Source of the DNA: Prorocentrum cordatum
Lineage: Eukaryota; Sar; Dinophyceae; Prorocentrales; Prorocentraceae
Assembly: GCA_963575745.1 (NCBI GenBank)
Contig: CAUYUJ010017866.1
Location: 62,001-126,000, forward strand
Reading direction: 5' to 3'
Length of the DNA stretch: 64,000 nt
Below are positions 42,979-52,540 of the stretch, piece after piece. Each line of letters opens with the position of its first letter. Position 1 is the stretch's first letter. The notes under the pieces are model-generated. The model ran no database searches, was not told the DNA's origin, and worked only from the letters and a program-made list of their open reading frames with translations. Position numbers and translations under genes: made by a program.

Positions 42979-43096
42979 GTGCGCCCGGCGGCCTCCACTT
43001 CAGCGCCGCGGAGGCGCCCCGCTGGGAGCCGCTCTGGCGGGAGTTCGGCAGGGTCCGTCTGAAGGTGGTCCACGGCCGCACCCGCGAGGGGATCCC
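42979..43096 (+). CDS. Exon 7 of the large gene
   Basis: CCCGAG|GTGCGCCC, joined to the G left by exon 6, gives GAPGGLHFSAAEAPRWEPLW and REFGRVRLKVVHGRTREGI. The end is at ATCCC|GTGCCC (GT donor at 43097) in phase 2. The FG.v.LKVvhGRT..GI run is a family hallmark as I recall it. Confidence 0.8.
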
Positions 43097-43451
43097 GTGC
43101 CCGAAGGGCGGAAGGCGCGGCACGAGCACCCTCCTCCTCCTCCTCCGCCTCCTTCTCCTCCTCCTCCGCCTCCTCCTCCTCCGCCTCTGCCTCCTCCCTC
43201 TCCTCCTCCTCCTCCTCCTCCTCCTCCCCTTCTACAAGAGGAACATTCAAAATTAATCCAGAAATAATGCTTGTGGGGACGATGTGTCGACTCTGTCTGG
43301 CTATTTCGGGGTATCGTTTGACTGTTTTCAATTTGTCCTCAAATCCGCCTGTAGGAGGACATGCCCGACCTAACACGAGCATGAGTTTTGGGAGGTCCGC
43401 GCGGACCTCCAGAGGTGTATGCCTTCGTGCCGCCTGTTTCTGTTCTTCCAG
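43097..43451 (+). other. Last intron, 355 bp, built of (CCT)n plus a MITE copy
   Basis: The GT-AG intron starts GTGCCCGAAGG, continues with CTCCTC/CGCCTC repeats (43130-43225), then a diverged copy of the 161-bp inverted-repeat element (about 43223-43369), and ends CTGTTCTTCCAG. Nearly the whole intron is therefore repeat plus mobile element. Confidence 0.75.
43223..43369 (+). mobile_element. MITE-like element, intronic copy with eroded left arm
   Basis: CCCCTTCTACAAGAGGAAC...TTCAAAATTAATCC matches the left part of the 53417 copy. ATCCGCCTGTAGGAGGACAT and GCCCGAC match its right arm. The first bases of the left arm have merged with the CCT tract. Confidence 0.65.
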
Positions 43452-43578
43452 GTACCTGAACGTCCTCGTGCGCAATCTGCGGAGGGCGGGGTACCCTGTG
43501 GGAGGCATTTTGGGGGAGGACGACCACACTGCGGCCGCCACCCCGCCCGCCAACTGTAAGCGGATGATTGCGCTGTGA
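43452..43578 (+). CDS. Terminal exon 8 of the large gene
   Basis: After TTCCAG the exon reads (C)CG TAC CTG, giving YLNVLVRNLRRAGYPVGGIL, then GEDDHTAAATP, CKRMIAL and TGA at 43576-43578. GEDDHT.A.tP...CK close to the C-terminus is the usual end of this family. Exons 5 to 8 sum to 777 bases, exactly 259 codons including the stop, without an internal stop. A (CCT)n tract begins 20 bases after the stop. Confidence 0.85.
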
Positions 43579-43599
43579 GGGCGGGTTGCTTCTCTTCTT

Positions 43600-43745
43600 C
43601 CCCCTCCTCCTCCTCCTCCTCCTCCTCCTCCTCCTCCTCCTCCTCCCCTCCTCCTCCTTACCTCCTCATCCTCTTCCTCCTCATCCTCTTCCTCCTCCTC
43701 CTCCCCCTCCTCCTCCTCCTCCTCCTCCTCCTCCTCCTCCTCATA
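43600..43745 (-). repeat. (CCT)n microsatellite
   Basis: CTCCTC repeats with CATCCTCTT interruptions, directly after the terminal exon. Confidence 0.9.
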
Positions 43746-43881
43746 GCCCTCTCCTCTTCCTCATCATCCTCATCCTCTTTTTCTTCTCATCCTCGTCTTC
43801 GTCCGCATGTTCCACCTCCGAAGGCCGAGTCTGGACTTGGTAGGCAGCATCGCCACGGTCTCCTCAGGGGGGCTCAGATAA

Positions 43882-44021
43882 CATCAAGGTGTGTGAAAAG
43901 GCAAACGACGCTTTGTCCCCCCGTTCGTGAAAATGCCGCCGTGCAGGGGTCCTGCGATGCCGCTCGCCAGGGCATGGGCAGCAGGAGGCTAAGCAGCATC
44001 AGCGTTCGCATAACAGTCAAG
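43882..44021 (-). CDS. Possible small secreted-protein exon
   Basis: The minus strand reads MRTLMLLSLLLPMPWRAASQ then DPCTAAFSRTGGQ, ending with a stop near 43880. The first 18 residues have the basic-hydrophobic-small pattern of a signal peptide. A CTATTTCAG acceptor lies 17 bases before the ATG, as a trans-spliced leader site would. The short length and repetitive surroundings make it tentative; it may be only a first exon. Family unknown. Confidence 0.3.
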
Positions 44022-44214
44022 ACGCTGAAATAGTTGGAGGAGCAGGAGGAGAAGGAGGAGAAGGAGGAGGAGGAGGAGCTCAGGAGGTTCTCTGATTGTC
44101 GGGCCGTTTCCTCGGTCCTAGGTCGGGAAACCTCTTCGTGGCCAGGACTCTCCGTGGCCAGGAAAGAAGCTGTTTCGTTTTTGTCCCCCCCAGTCTTCCC
44201 TATGGCAGCACGAT

Positions 44215-44454
44215 GATTGCACACTGGGGATTCGAAGTGGGTCGTCCGGCCGCGTCACCAGAGGAGGAGACATCGACCCCCCGATTGAGCGACGCAGAAA
44301 GATTAGAGAATGGATGGATCCGGTTTGTGTTGGGATTCGCTGTTCTGCTATGTATCGGGCAAGGTGGCCAGACGGACAGCGACGACGACGGCGAGGGCGA
44401 CGAGGGCGAGCCAGTTTCAAACTGGGTCGTCTGCGGGGACATTGGCGCGTAAGC
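44215..44454 (+). CDS. Possible small ORF with one hydrophobic segment
   Basis: MIAHWGFEVGRPAASPEEET, then an amphipathic stretch, a hydrophobic segment IRFVLGFAVLLCIG, and an acidic tail (DSDDDGEGDEGE) ending GDIGA. 79 codons; no family recognised. It could be an exon fragment, since the sequence continues GTAAGCTGC near the stop, resembling a donor. From 44455 to 44860 I see no further feature. Confidence 0.25.
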
Positions 44455-44867
44455 TGCCCGCGTAAGGTCGCGCGTGGCCGCCCCCGTTTCAAGTGTGGCT
44501 TGCCGCGCTGCCAGCCCGCGTGAGCTGCGGCGTACAGCCGCTGTGCCCATCTGGGTCGTAAGACCCTTTCTCTTGTCGTTGCTCAGCTGCACACTGCGCA
44601 GGTTCGCGCCACGTCGGCGCGGCGGGGGCCCTGGCGGGAGCTCTCGAGGTTCTGGGCCACTGGCGGCTTGGGCCAGGCCGATATTGAACGACTTCTGCTG
44701 CCAGATAGCCGAGGTCGGTCAAGATTGGACTGGCTTCATGGGGAACTAGGCACAGACACAAAAAAACCGTCGACTCCCAGGCCATGTGGGGAAGTATAGG
44801 AACTGGAGATTACTCCAAAAATCAAATAAATGTGAACAATGAGGAGGGAGCATGATATTTGTGTATG

Positions 44868-44930
44868 TATATATATATATATATATGTATATATATACAA
44901 GACTGCAGTGGCGCTTCGCGCCATGCACCT
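44868..44930 (-). repeat. (TA)n run with palindromic CATGGCGCGAAGCGCCA motif, copy 1
   Basis: ATATATAC, AAGACTGCAGTGGCGCTTCGCGCCATGCAC is the reverse-strand version of the unit seen at 46871 and 50740. In each case a TA-rich run adjoins the same side of the motif. Confidence 0.7.
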
Positions 44931-45129
44931 TGGTCCTCGAAGTTTGGTATGCAGGCGGAATGGCAGGCAGGTGAAGACGATAATTTAGCGATAAGCCGAC
45001 AAATTAGCGATAACCCTTTGTTGGCTTTTCCGGCATCACCGTCATAATAATGTTTGTCGTTATCTTTCCCCCATGCTTCTTTTCCTCATTCTCGCCATAC
45101 CCTGCGCATTATCCTCTATCCTCCCCAGC

Positions 45130-45740
45130 TCATTTTGCGGAGGCTCCTCCTTGGAGAGCCTTTGGGGGCCTCATAAAAGTTGTTCAGGCTTTCTTCAGGC
45201 CTTCAGGAGGCCTCCTGGGCGTGTTCTGGGGGCCTCTGGTGGCTTCTTCGGGCCACCCTGCCTCCAACCGCGGTCCTCCTGAACGATCGGGTCACGTTTT
45301 GGAATGCTTCGGAGGGTGTCTTGGGGCCATCTGGGGCCGCCATGGGGCTCTCTCAGGGCCATCTTGGAACCCTGTTGTGCCGTTTTGGGGCTCTCTTGGA
45401 CTGTCTGGAAGCGTTTTCAGATGGTTGCGGGGCGATTTGGGAGCCTACTAGGCAGCTTCGGGCGCCCAGAAGACCGCCGTCTTGGAGCGTCGGGAAGCCG
45501 AAAAGAGGAGAACCATTATTCACCAAAAACCATTAGAACACCAATGATTTTTGCCTTTGGGAGCCTTCTTGGGAGTGCTCTTGGAGGCATCTTGGGACGT
45601 TTTGGAGCAATCTTTCGGGGTATGACGGCTTCTTGGGGGTTGTCGTGGACCGTATTGGGCTCTCTGCGGTCGTTTCGGAATCGCGCTGGAACCTGGAACC
45701 CGTCTGGGGCCATCTTCGGGCTCTCGTGAGGTTCTCCCGG
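45130..45740 (-). repeat. Degenerate CTTGGG-type repeat block
   Basis: CTTGGGGCCATCTGGGG-like units continue in two parts, separated near 45500 by GAAGCCGAAAAGAGGAG, a short A-rich joint seen next to several blocks of this family. A GT/TATG run (45787-45828) follows. Confidence 0.65.
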
Positions 45741-45988
45741 GTCGTCTGAGGGGTTGCCCGGAGGCCCGGGGAGGGCCAAATTCGTTTGTGTGTGTGTGTA
45801 TGTGTGTATGTGTGTGTGTGTGTGTGTTTTTCCGGCGTCCCCGGCCTTATAAAAGTAGCATGTTTTGGAAGATCCCCATGATATGTAATCGCATATAGCA
45901 AAATCCCATGTGCTTATCTCCCATAGGAGAGGTATGGAGATTCTCATATATAAGAGTCCCATTACCCAATCATACAGTATGATATCAA

Positions 45989-46592
45989 TCGGAGACTAAT
46001 CGGGCCTGTCTTGCGCCTTGCTGTGGCCATCCTGGGGTCGTCTGGACGCCCCCCGAGTCAAGCGATAGTGTACAAGCGAGAAGGCCGAAAACATGGATTT
46101 TTTACTGCGTTTTTGTTTTTGTTATCTGCTTCTCCTATTATCCGGGCCCTGTTGCGCTAGCCTTGGGCCTCTTTGGGGCTCGTCAGGGGACTCATCTGGA
46201 GCCGTCTTGGAGGCATCTGGACGTCTCAAGAGCCAATCGGAAGCGACAAGGCGAGAAGACCAAAAACCTTGCTTGTCCCATGGTGTTCCTACATTTGTCC
46301 ATCTCTGCGCCCTCCTCTCCGGGCCCTATGGGGCCGGGGAGCGCCCCCCACCCCCCCCCACCCCCAATCTCCCCCAAAAGACTTTCGAATCGAATCCTCG
46401 GACCTGTCTTGCGCCTCCCTGTGGCCGTCCTGGGGTCGTCTGAACGCCCCCCGAGTCAACTGGAAGTGAAAAAGTGGGAAGGCCGAAAACATTGTTTTCC
46501 TTTTGCGTTTTCTTTGCTTTTCCCACTCTCCGGGCCCTGTTGCGCCAGCCTTGGACCTCTTTGGGGCTCGTCAGGGGACTAAGTTGGAGACG
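45989..46592 (+). repeat. Tandem direct repeat with about 410-bp period
   Basis: CCTGTCTTGCGCCT, TCCTGGGGTCGTCTG, ACGCCCCCCGAGTCAA, GAAGGCCGAAAACAT, TCCGGGCCCTGTTGCGC and CTTTGGGGCTCGTCAGGGGA occur in the same order at 45989-46205 and 46399-46592. No gene. Confidence 0.7.
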
Positions 46593-46870
46593 TCTTAGAG
46601 CTGAAGATGAAGAGGAGAAAGAGGGGGGAAGAAAATACGGAGGAAGAGCAAGAGGAGGAGGAGGAGGATGCCTTGCTTCATGCTACCCCAACCAGTCGCC
46701 TGAGCCTTACTCGCGCCTCTGGGCACAGAAACGCCCTGAGCTGGCCAGAGCCGGCGTTGTCAAGTCGCTCCCGCTTAGGAGATCCTGACCCACTCCGACT
46801 TGGCGGTGGCCGGCCCCACGTCCACGTGCGCGCACGCCGCCTGCATTCCAACTCACAAGGAACAAGGTGC

Positions 46871-46906
46871 ATGGCGCGAAGCGCCAATGCAGTCTTGTAT
46901 ATATAC
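46871..46906 (+). repeat. Palindromic CATGGCGCGAAGCGCCA motif, copy 2
   Basis: GCATGGCGCGAAGCGCCAAT then GCAGTCTTGTATATATAC. It directly abuts the left 546-bp element. Confidence 0.75.
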
Positions 46907-47453
46907 ATCCCCAGGACGAAAGTTTTTTCCTCTTGGGTTCGGAACGACGGTGTGAAGTCTTGAACAGACCCGTGTGAGATAACCGCCGTCGGATCCCATG
47001 AAGTTCGCGCGGATCCAAATGTGGCTTTGGTGTTATTTCGGTGGATCCGATTTCCGTCCGTACGGATCCGATTTCGGATTAGCTGGATCCGTGTCCGGTC
47101 TTATTTTTTACGGCGGATCCGATTTCTACCCTGTTTTAAATTTATATTGTTAAATGAAACCAGGGGACCGGAAGAACTCGGATCCGCGGACCCCGCAAAC
47201 CGCCCGTGTTAAGATTCTATGGGGGAAGGGGGTTCGGTAATCAAGTTTCCACGATGGGCCCTGCGTCGTCTCGCGCACTCCCATCAACTCCCCGCGCGAG
47301 CGGGCCCCATTCAACATGAATACGTACATCCCTCCCCCCCCGGTTGATGCAAACAGCTCGTCCGGTCGCCGTCCGTTCGGCGGCGCCGACGTTGTCTCGC
47401 GAACTCCTCATGGCCATTTTCACCTCAAGAGGAAAATCTTTCGTCCTGCGTAA
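46907..47453 (+). mobile_element. 546-bp element with terminal inverted repeats, left copy
   Basis: The ends are inverted: CAGGACGAAAG at the start and CTTTCGTCCTG at the end, extendable to about 25 bases with CCTCTTG / CAAGAGG. The interior has several CGGATCCGATTTC repeats and GGGCCC-flanked sequence but no convincing ORF. The second copy, 48994-49540, is nearly identical and in the same orientation. It looks like a non-autonomous DNA transposon; a solo LTR is possible but lacks TG...CA ends. Confidence 0.75.
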
Positions 47454-48993
47454 GTGCGTTTCGGCCTTGCGTTTCCTCACCCAACGGACTGCCTGTGAGA
47501 TGTGGTGTGTCGGCTATGTGGTAACCAAGAAGTCCGAAGGCCAAAACGCCAAGTGCGTTTCGGGCCTGCGTCTCCTCACCCAACGGACTGCCTGTGAGAT
47601 GTGGTGTGTCGGCTATGTTGTTACCAACAACGGACTGCCTGTGAGATGTGGTGTGTCGGCGAGATGGTAACCAACGGGTCCGAAGGCCAAAACGCTAGTG
47701 CGTTTCGGCCTTGCGTTTCCTCACCCAACGGACTGCCTGTGAGATGTGGGGTGTCGGTTGTGTGGTAACCAACAACGGACTGCCTGTGAGATGTGGTGTG
47801 TCGGCTACGTGGTAACCAACGAGTCCGAAGGCCAAAACGCCAAGTGCGTTTCGGCCTTGCGTTTCCTCACCCAACGGACTGCCTGTGAGATGTGGGGTGT
47901 CGGCTGTGTGGTAACCAACAACGGACTGCCTGTGAGATGTGGTGTGTCGGCTATGTGGTAACCAAGAAGTCCGAAGGCCAAAACGCCAAGTGCGTTTCGG
48001 CCCTGCGTCTCCTCACCCAACGGACTGCCTGTGAGATGTGGTGTGTCGGCTATGTTGTTACCAACAACGGACTGCCTGTGAGATGTGGTGTGTCGGCGAG
48101 ATGGTAACCAACGAGTCCGAAGGCCAAAACGCTCAGTGCGTTTCGGCCTTGCGTTTCCTCACCCAACGGACTGCCTGTGAGATGTGGTAACCAACAACGG
48201 ACTGCCTGTGAGATGTGGTGTGTCGGTTATGTGGTAACCAACGAGTCCGAAGGCCAAAACGCCAAGTGCGTTTCGGCCGTGCGTTTCCTCACCCAACGGA
48301 CTGCCTGTGAGATGTGGGGTGTCGGCTGTGTGGTAACCAACAACGGACTGCCTGTGAGATGTGGTGTGTCGGCTATGTGGTAACCAAGAAGTCCGAAGGC
48401 CAAAACGCCAAGTGCGTTTCGGGCCTGCGTCTCCTCACCCAACGGACTGCCTGTGAGATGTGGTGTGTCGGCTATGTTGTTACCAACAACGGACTGCCTG
48501 TGAGATGTGGTGTGTCGGCGAGATGGTAACCAACGAGTCCGAAGGCCAAAACGCTCAGTGCGTTTCGGCCTTGCGTTTCCTCACCCAACGGACTGCCTGT
48601 GAGATGTGGGGTGTCGGCTGTGTGGTAACCAACAGCGGACTGCCTGTGAGATGTGGTGTGTCGGCTATGTGGTAACCAACGAGTCCGAAGGCCAAAACGC
48701 CAAGTGCGTTTCGGCCTTTCGTTTCCTCACCCAACGGACTGCCTGTGAGATGTGGGGTGTCGGCTGCGTGGTAACCAACAACGGACTGCCTGTGAGACGT
48801 GGTGTGTCGGCTATGTGGTAACCAAGAAGTCCGAAGGCCAAAACGCCAAGTGCGTTTCGGGCCTGCGCCTCCTCATCCAACGGACTGCCTGTGAGATGTG
48901 GTGTGTCGGCTATGTTGTTACCAACAACGGACTGCCGGTGAGATGTGGTGTGTCGGCGAGATGGTAACCAACGAGTCCGAAGGCCAAAACGGT
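47454..48993 (+). repeat. 146-bp satellite array between two TIR elements
   Basis: About ten and a half units of 146 bp. Each holds GTGCGTTTCGGCCTTGCGTT, CTCACCCAACGGACTG, two tandem copies of ACTGCCTGTGAGATGTGG..GTCGGC, and AGTCCGAAGGCCAAAACGC. One unit near 48180 is shortened. Repeat-derived 71-codon frames recur every unit and are not called as genes. Confidence 0.9.
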
Positions 48994-49539
48994 CATCCCC
49001 AGGACGAAAGTTTTTCCTCTTGGGTTCGGAACGACGGTGTGAAGTCTTGAACAGACCCGTGTGAGATAACCGCCGTCGGATCCCATGAAGTTCGCGCGGA
49101 TCCAAATGTGGCTTTGGTGTTATTTCGGTGGATCCGATTTCCGTCCGTACGGATCCGATTTCGGATTAGCTGTATCCGTGTCCGGTCTTATTTTTTACGG
49201 CGGATCCGATTTCTACCCTGTTTTAAATTCATATTATTAAATTAAACCAGGTGACCGGAAGAAATCGGATCCGCGGACCCCGCAAACCGCCCGTGTTAAG
49301 ATTCTATGGGGGAAGGGGGTTCGGTAATCAAGTTTCCACGATGGGCCCTGCGTCGTCTCGCGCACTCCCATCAACTCCCCGCGCGAGCGGGCCCCATTCA
49401 ACATGAATACGTACATCCCTCCCCCCCCGGTTGATGCAAACAGCTCGTCTGGTCGCCGTCCGTTCGGCGGCGCCGACGTTGTCTCGCGAACTCCTCATGG
49501 CCATTTTCACCTCAAGAGGAAAATCTTTCGTCCTGCGTA

Positions 49540-49540
<1 letters not shown>
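48994..49540 (+). mobile_element. 546-bp element with terminal inverted repeats, right copy
   Basis: Matches the left copy almost base for base (for example GGATCC to GTATCC near 49170). It ends CTTTCGTCCTGCG and is followed immediately by a (TA)n run (49541-49592), while the left copy is preceded by TATATATACAT. Confidence 0.75.
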
Positions 49541-49578
<38 letters not shown>

Positions 49579-49639
49579 ATATATATATTATTTTTTACCC
49601 AGAACCCCCCCTCCCCCTAAACCGGATCCCCCCCCCAGG

Positions 49640-50280
49640 GACGCCTTGGACACTCTTTCGGACGTTTCAGCGGCCCACTGGACGCCTTTGGAAAATGTCC
49701 GCTGGCCCTTCCGGACCTCCCAGGGCGCCTTGCCGGGCCTTGCGAGCAGACTCAAGGCGATCAGAGGGGTCATCTGAGAGGCGCAAAAGAGACCCAAGAC
49801 AGCACCAGAGCGCTCCAAGAGGAACCCCGATGGTCTGAAGACGGCCCAAAGGGCCCCTAAGACTCCCCAAGAGCCTGTTAAGAAAGCCCCGAAGAAGCAA
49901 ACATCGTCCCATTCCTTTGGGAAAACGTATAAAATTTAACATATCCGCTGTTTGGGGCTTCGCAGCGTCCAAAGCGGCCCGATGCCCCAAGACGGCCCAA
50001 GAGGCCCCCCAGAGGCTTTGAAGACGGCCCAAGAGGGCCCCAAGACTGCCCCAGAGAGCCCCGAGACTGACCGCAAGAAACCCGAGATGCCCCCAGAAGG
50101 CTCCCAAGAGAGACCCACGAAAGCCATGGGAGACCACCAAGAAGGCCACTGGAGGCCCCCAAGAGGGCCCTAGATGGCTTCAGAAGACCTCTGGAGGGCC
50201 CCAGCTCCCCAAGACGGCCCAACTAGGCCCCGGGACGGCCCAAGAGGGCCCCAGGACGGCCCAAAAGAGCCCCCCAAACG
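49640..50280 (+). repeat. Degenerate CCCAAGAGGC-type block
   Basis: Same family as 870-1980, with an A-rich joint (GAAGCAAACATCGTCCC) near 49895. A (GA)n run (50370-50392) follows. No gene. Confidence 0.65.
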
Positions 50281-50739
50281 CCCAGACGGCGTTTTCCTAC
50301 GAAGTACATCGGGCTGACCCGACGTTTTTGGTTCCACGCTTGAGGCTCGAGGTTTCAGTTCCTCGATCGAGAGAGAGAGAGAGAGAGAGAGACAGGCAGT
50401 GGATCTAGATTCGAAGTCCGACGATCGAAGATTTCATGATTGCCTTGGGCATTCAAGACATTCAGGAAACTAGCAAAAATCGATTTGTTCGGTGCCACTG
50501 CGACTTCTTCGGCGTGTCCTGAGAACGCTCCTTACTTCCTGGAAGGACCTCCGCGCGTGAAAAAAACATCATTCCCCCAGCTCCTGCGCACAAGCGTGCA
50601 AGCGCATAGGGCGAACGCAGTGTCAGCAGGCACCAGGGATATCATAAAAATGAGCCGGTCGCCCGTCCAGGCCTGGTCCCCCCCGCTGAAGCAAGCGATG
50701 ATTGTTTGCTTTGCCGAGAAGGGTCCGGAACAAAGCGCA

Positions 50740-50875
50740 TGGCGCGAAGCGCCAATGCAGTCTTGTATGTGTATATATATATAGATGTATACGCCTGCCC
50801 GTCCCCTTGTATCTGTGTATATATACATATATATGTATACACGTATGTAAATGTATATATATATATATTGTAGAT
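50740..50875 (+). repeat. Palindromic motif copy 3 plus TA/TATG microsatellite
   Basis: GCATGGCGCGAAGCGCCAAT and GCAGTCTTGTATGTGTATAT, followed by TATATA/TATG runs to 50875. Confidence 0.75.
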
Positions 50876-50877
50876 GC

Positions 50878-51050
50878 AGCCTCGGAGAAGATAGCGAACA
50901 CGCATGCCACATTCCATCTGTCAACGCCTCCCCGTCCCCCCCAATGTTCAAAGTTGTCGGTGGAGTTGCACCTCGGCCGTAGTCCCCCCCGTGCGTGCCA
51001 ACTTTGAGTTTGGGGTGCAGGTGAGGTGTTCACTAACTGTTTCCACCCAC
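50878..51050 (+). repeat. Dispersed repeat of about 170 bp, copy B
   Basis: Shares GATAGCGAACACGCATGCCAC, given in short form GCGAACAC.CATGCCAC, CTGTCAACGCCTCCCC, GTTCAAAGTTG and GTGCCAACTTTGAGTTT with 33198-33370. A degraded foldback-type sequence with ATCCACGCGGAACTCC lies just after it (51120-51290). Confidence 0.65.
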
Positions 51051-51518
51051 CTTCTCGGGGGCACATCCCAATGCGCCAACATCGCAGAGCGGATGTCGTT
51101 CGGAAAACTATGGGATGGGCCTGGAGTGTACTGGAGAGTTTCGCTCCGGATTTCGAGGCAACTGTTGCGCGGATTTTTTCTGGCCATGAGTGAAGACTAC
51201 AAAAAATCCACGCGGAACTCCAGCCGTTTTTCGCTCGCCATTATGGGGTGTTGCGCTGGGAGAAATCCATGCAGAAATCCGGTACAGCACATCTGCAAGA
51301 CCAGTGCAATGACACCTCGCCGACGTGTCGGCGAGGCACCGCCGAGTTCGGATCGACGTCTCCCTCCCTATTGAGCCAGTGCCCTTAATTGGCGGCGCGG
51401 GAGAGAGCGAGAGCATGGCCCACGAACAGTTACGGCTAGCCTCGCCGACTTGTCAAGCCGAGATGAGACATAACAGAGAGAGAGAGAGAACAACAAAAAA
51501 AAAAGAACGGAGTCAGTG

Positions 51519-51809
51519 AATTTCGTCCTCTTTTGATGGCCCCATTGAAAAATCCATGTCCTTGGGCCAGTCTCAGAATGTCTGCGCCAGGCCACTTCCC
51601 GACGTCGACGTCGCGAAAAAGGATGTAGCGTTGCAAACGAACCACGACCGTGGCTCTCGAGCCCGCCATGACACGCGGGCGCTGGCGAAAAGGCCAGCTG
51701 AGTTCCATCATGTTGGGGATGCCGCACGGGGGCGTCTGGGGGAACACGCCGTTTCGGCCGGCTCCATGGCCAGTGCGGGGGCTCAGACCCGACCAGACGT
51801 GGGAGTGAC
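51519..51809 (-). CDS. Exon-like segment of an unknown conserved-looking protein
   Basis: The minus strand reads, after a GCGAAAG|GTCACT acceptor, HSHVWSGLSPRTGHGAGRNG, then PPCGIPNMMELSWPFRQRP, ATVVVRLQRYILFRDVDVG and GADILRLAQGHGFFNGAIK. The end is a GT donor (CTCC|GTTCTT, 51518). The length is 291 bases (97 codons). Amino-acid composition is that of a folded protein, unlike nearby repeat frames. I do not recognise the family. Sequence just upstream on this strand (51840-51975) is a diverged duplicate of 54735-54860. A further segment, minus 54998-54870 (EFQVGNNFFKPAGVTWSKTA), could be another exon. Confidence 0.4.
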
Positions 51810-52540
51810 CTTTCGCCAAAGTGACCTCTGGTGCCAGCCCACTGGTGTCCCCCGATCGCTGCACGCGAAGCGGTAGCAGCGACTTGCGCGCCCAGGGTCG
51901 GCCACCCCGCGTCCCTCGTTCAGCCGCGCACCAGTCACTCTTGCCTAGGGTCACTCTTGCGTGTAGCCGACAGACTCTGTCCCCCCCCCATCCTCGCCTT
52001 TAGTGAGCGCCGCCGACTCCGAGAGTCCTCGCAGGCGTCCCACCTCCCCCTCTGGCTCGGAATTCGTTTTTAGTATTGCACGCGCGCGCCGCAGCGCGCT
52101 GGCGGATCGCACGGCGAGGATGTTTGGTTCCCGTGCCTTGCTGCCGTGGGCGAAAAGTTCAGAAAGACAACTATCGGGTTGGGAGGATGTTTTTGGGGAG
52201 AAATGAGGGCATCCTTATCCGCAAGCGTCCGCAGGCATCGTCCACAGCTCCCGGATGCTGTTGCTCGTGCCCTTGATCCTCCCAGCCCCTTCCTCCCAGC
52301 ACGATGGGCGTTCTCCTCAGAAGTTGGGAGGGGAGCCCCCCCTCCGAGAGAGGGGGGGGGGGCGCGGGGGGCGCGCGGGCGGTCAGATCCGGCCGCGGGG
52401 CGCCGCCCCGGCGAGCCTCGGAGCCCTCGGGGGCGCAGTCCTCGCCGCGGAGGGCCCCACTGCCTCGTGCTCGAGGCCTCCACCGGAGGGGCGGGGGGGG
52501 GGTGACGGAGAGGAGAGGAGGGAGAGGACCTTGCCTCGGG

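Larger units (their letters stand above)
13711..43578 (+). other. Large multi-exon dinoflagellate gene (PTGSPT / VEST / GDPH protein), whole span
   Basis: Eight exon blocks on the plus strand are linked by splice sites that keep phase. Introns: 15411-15615 (GT-AG), 15685-26495 (GT-AG), 26585-26832 (GC-AG), an undefined stretch from the GAC-rich region to 30864, 31257-32185 (GC-AG), 32326-42978 (GT-AG), 43097-43451 (GT-AG). Every acceptor is AG followed by G. The C-terminal blocks (GDPHMVNIYGQRFDL, LNITG, FGRVRLKVVHGRT, GILGEDDHT) form a module I recognise from many uncharacterised dinoflagellate proteins; I know no established function. GDPH resembles the opening of von Willebrand type D domains, which is only an analogy. 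The gene's true 5' end, any exon before 13711 and the exons around 26.9-30.8 kb are uncertain. Its first exon carries frameshifts, so it may be a pseudogene. Confidence 0.7.

Noticed and set aside
44220-44240. GGGATTCGAAGTGGG as a tRNA T-arm
   Set aside because: No acceptor stem, D-arm or anticodon arm can be folded around it on either strand.
47454-48993. CRISPR-like regularly spaced repeats
   Set aside because: The whole 146-bp unit is conserved, not just short repeats with unique spacers, and the sequence is eukaryotic.
46907-49540. Interpretation as an LTR retrotransposon with two 546-bp LTRs
   Set aside because: The repeats have about 25-bp inverted ends but no TG...CA, no primer-binding site or polypurine tract is visible, and the interior is only a 146-bp satellite. 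A TIR element pair fits better.
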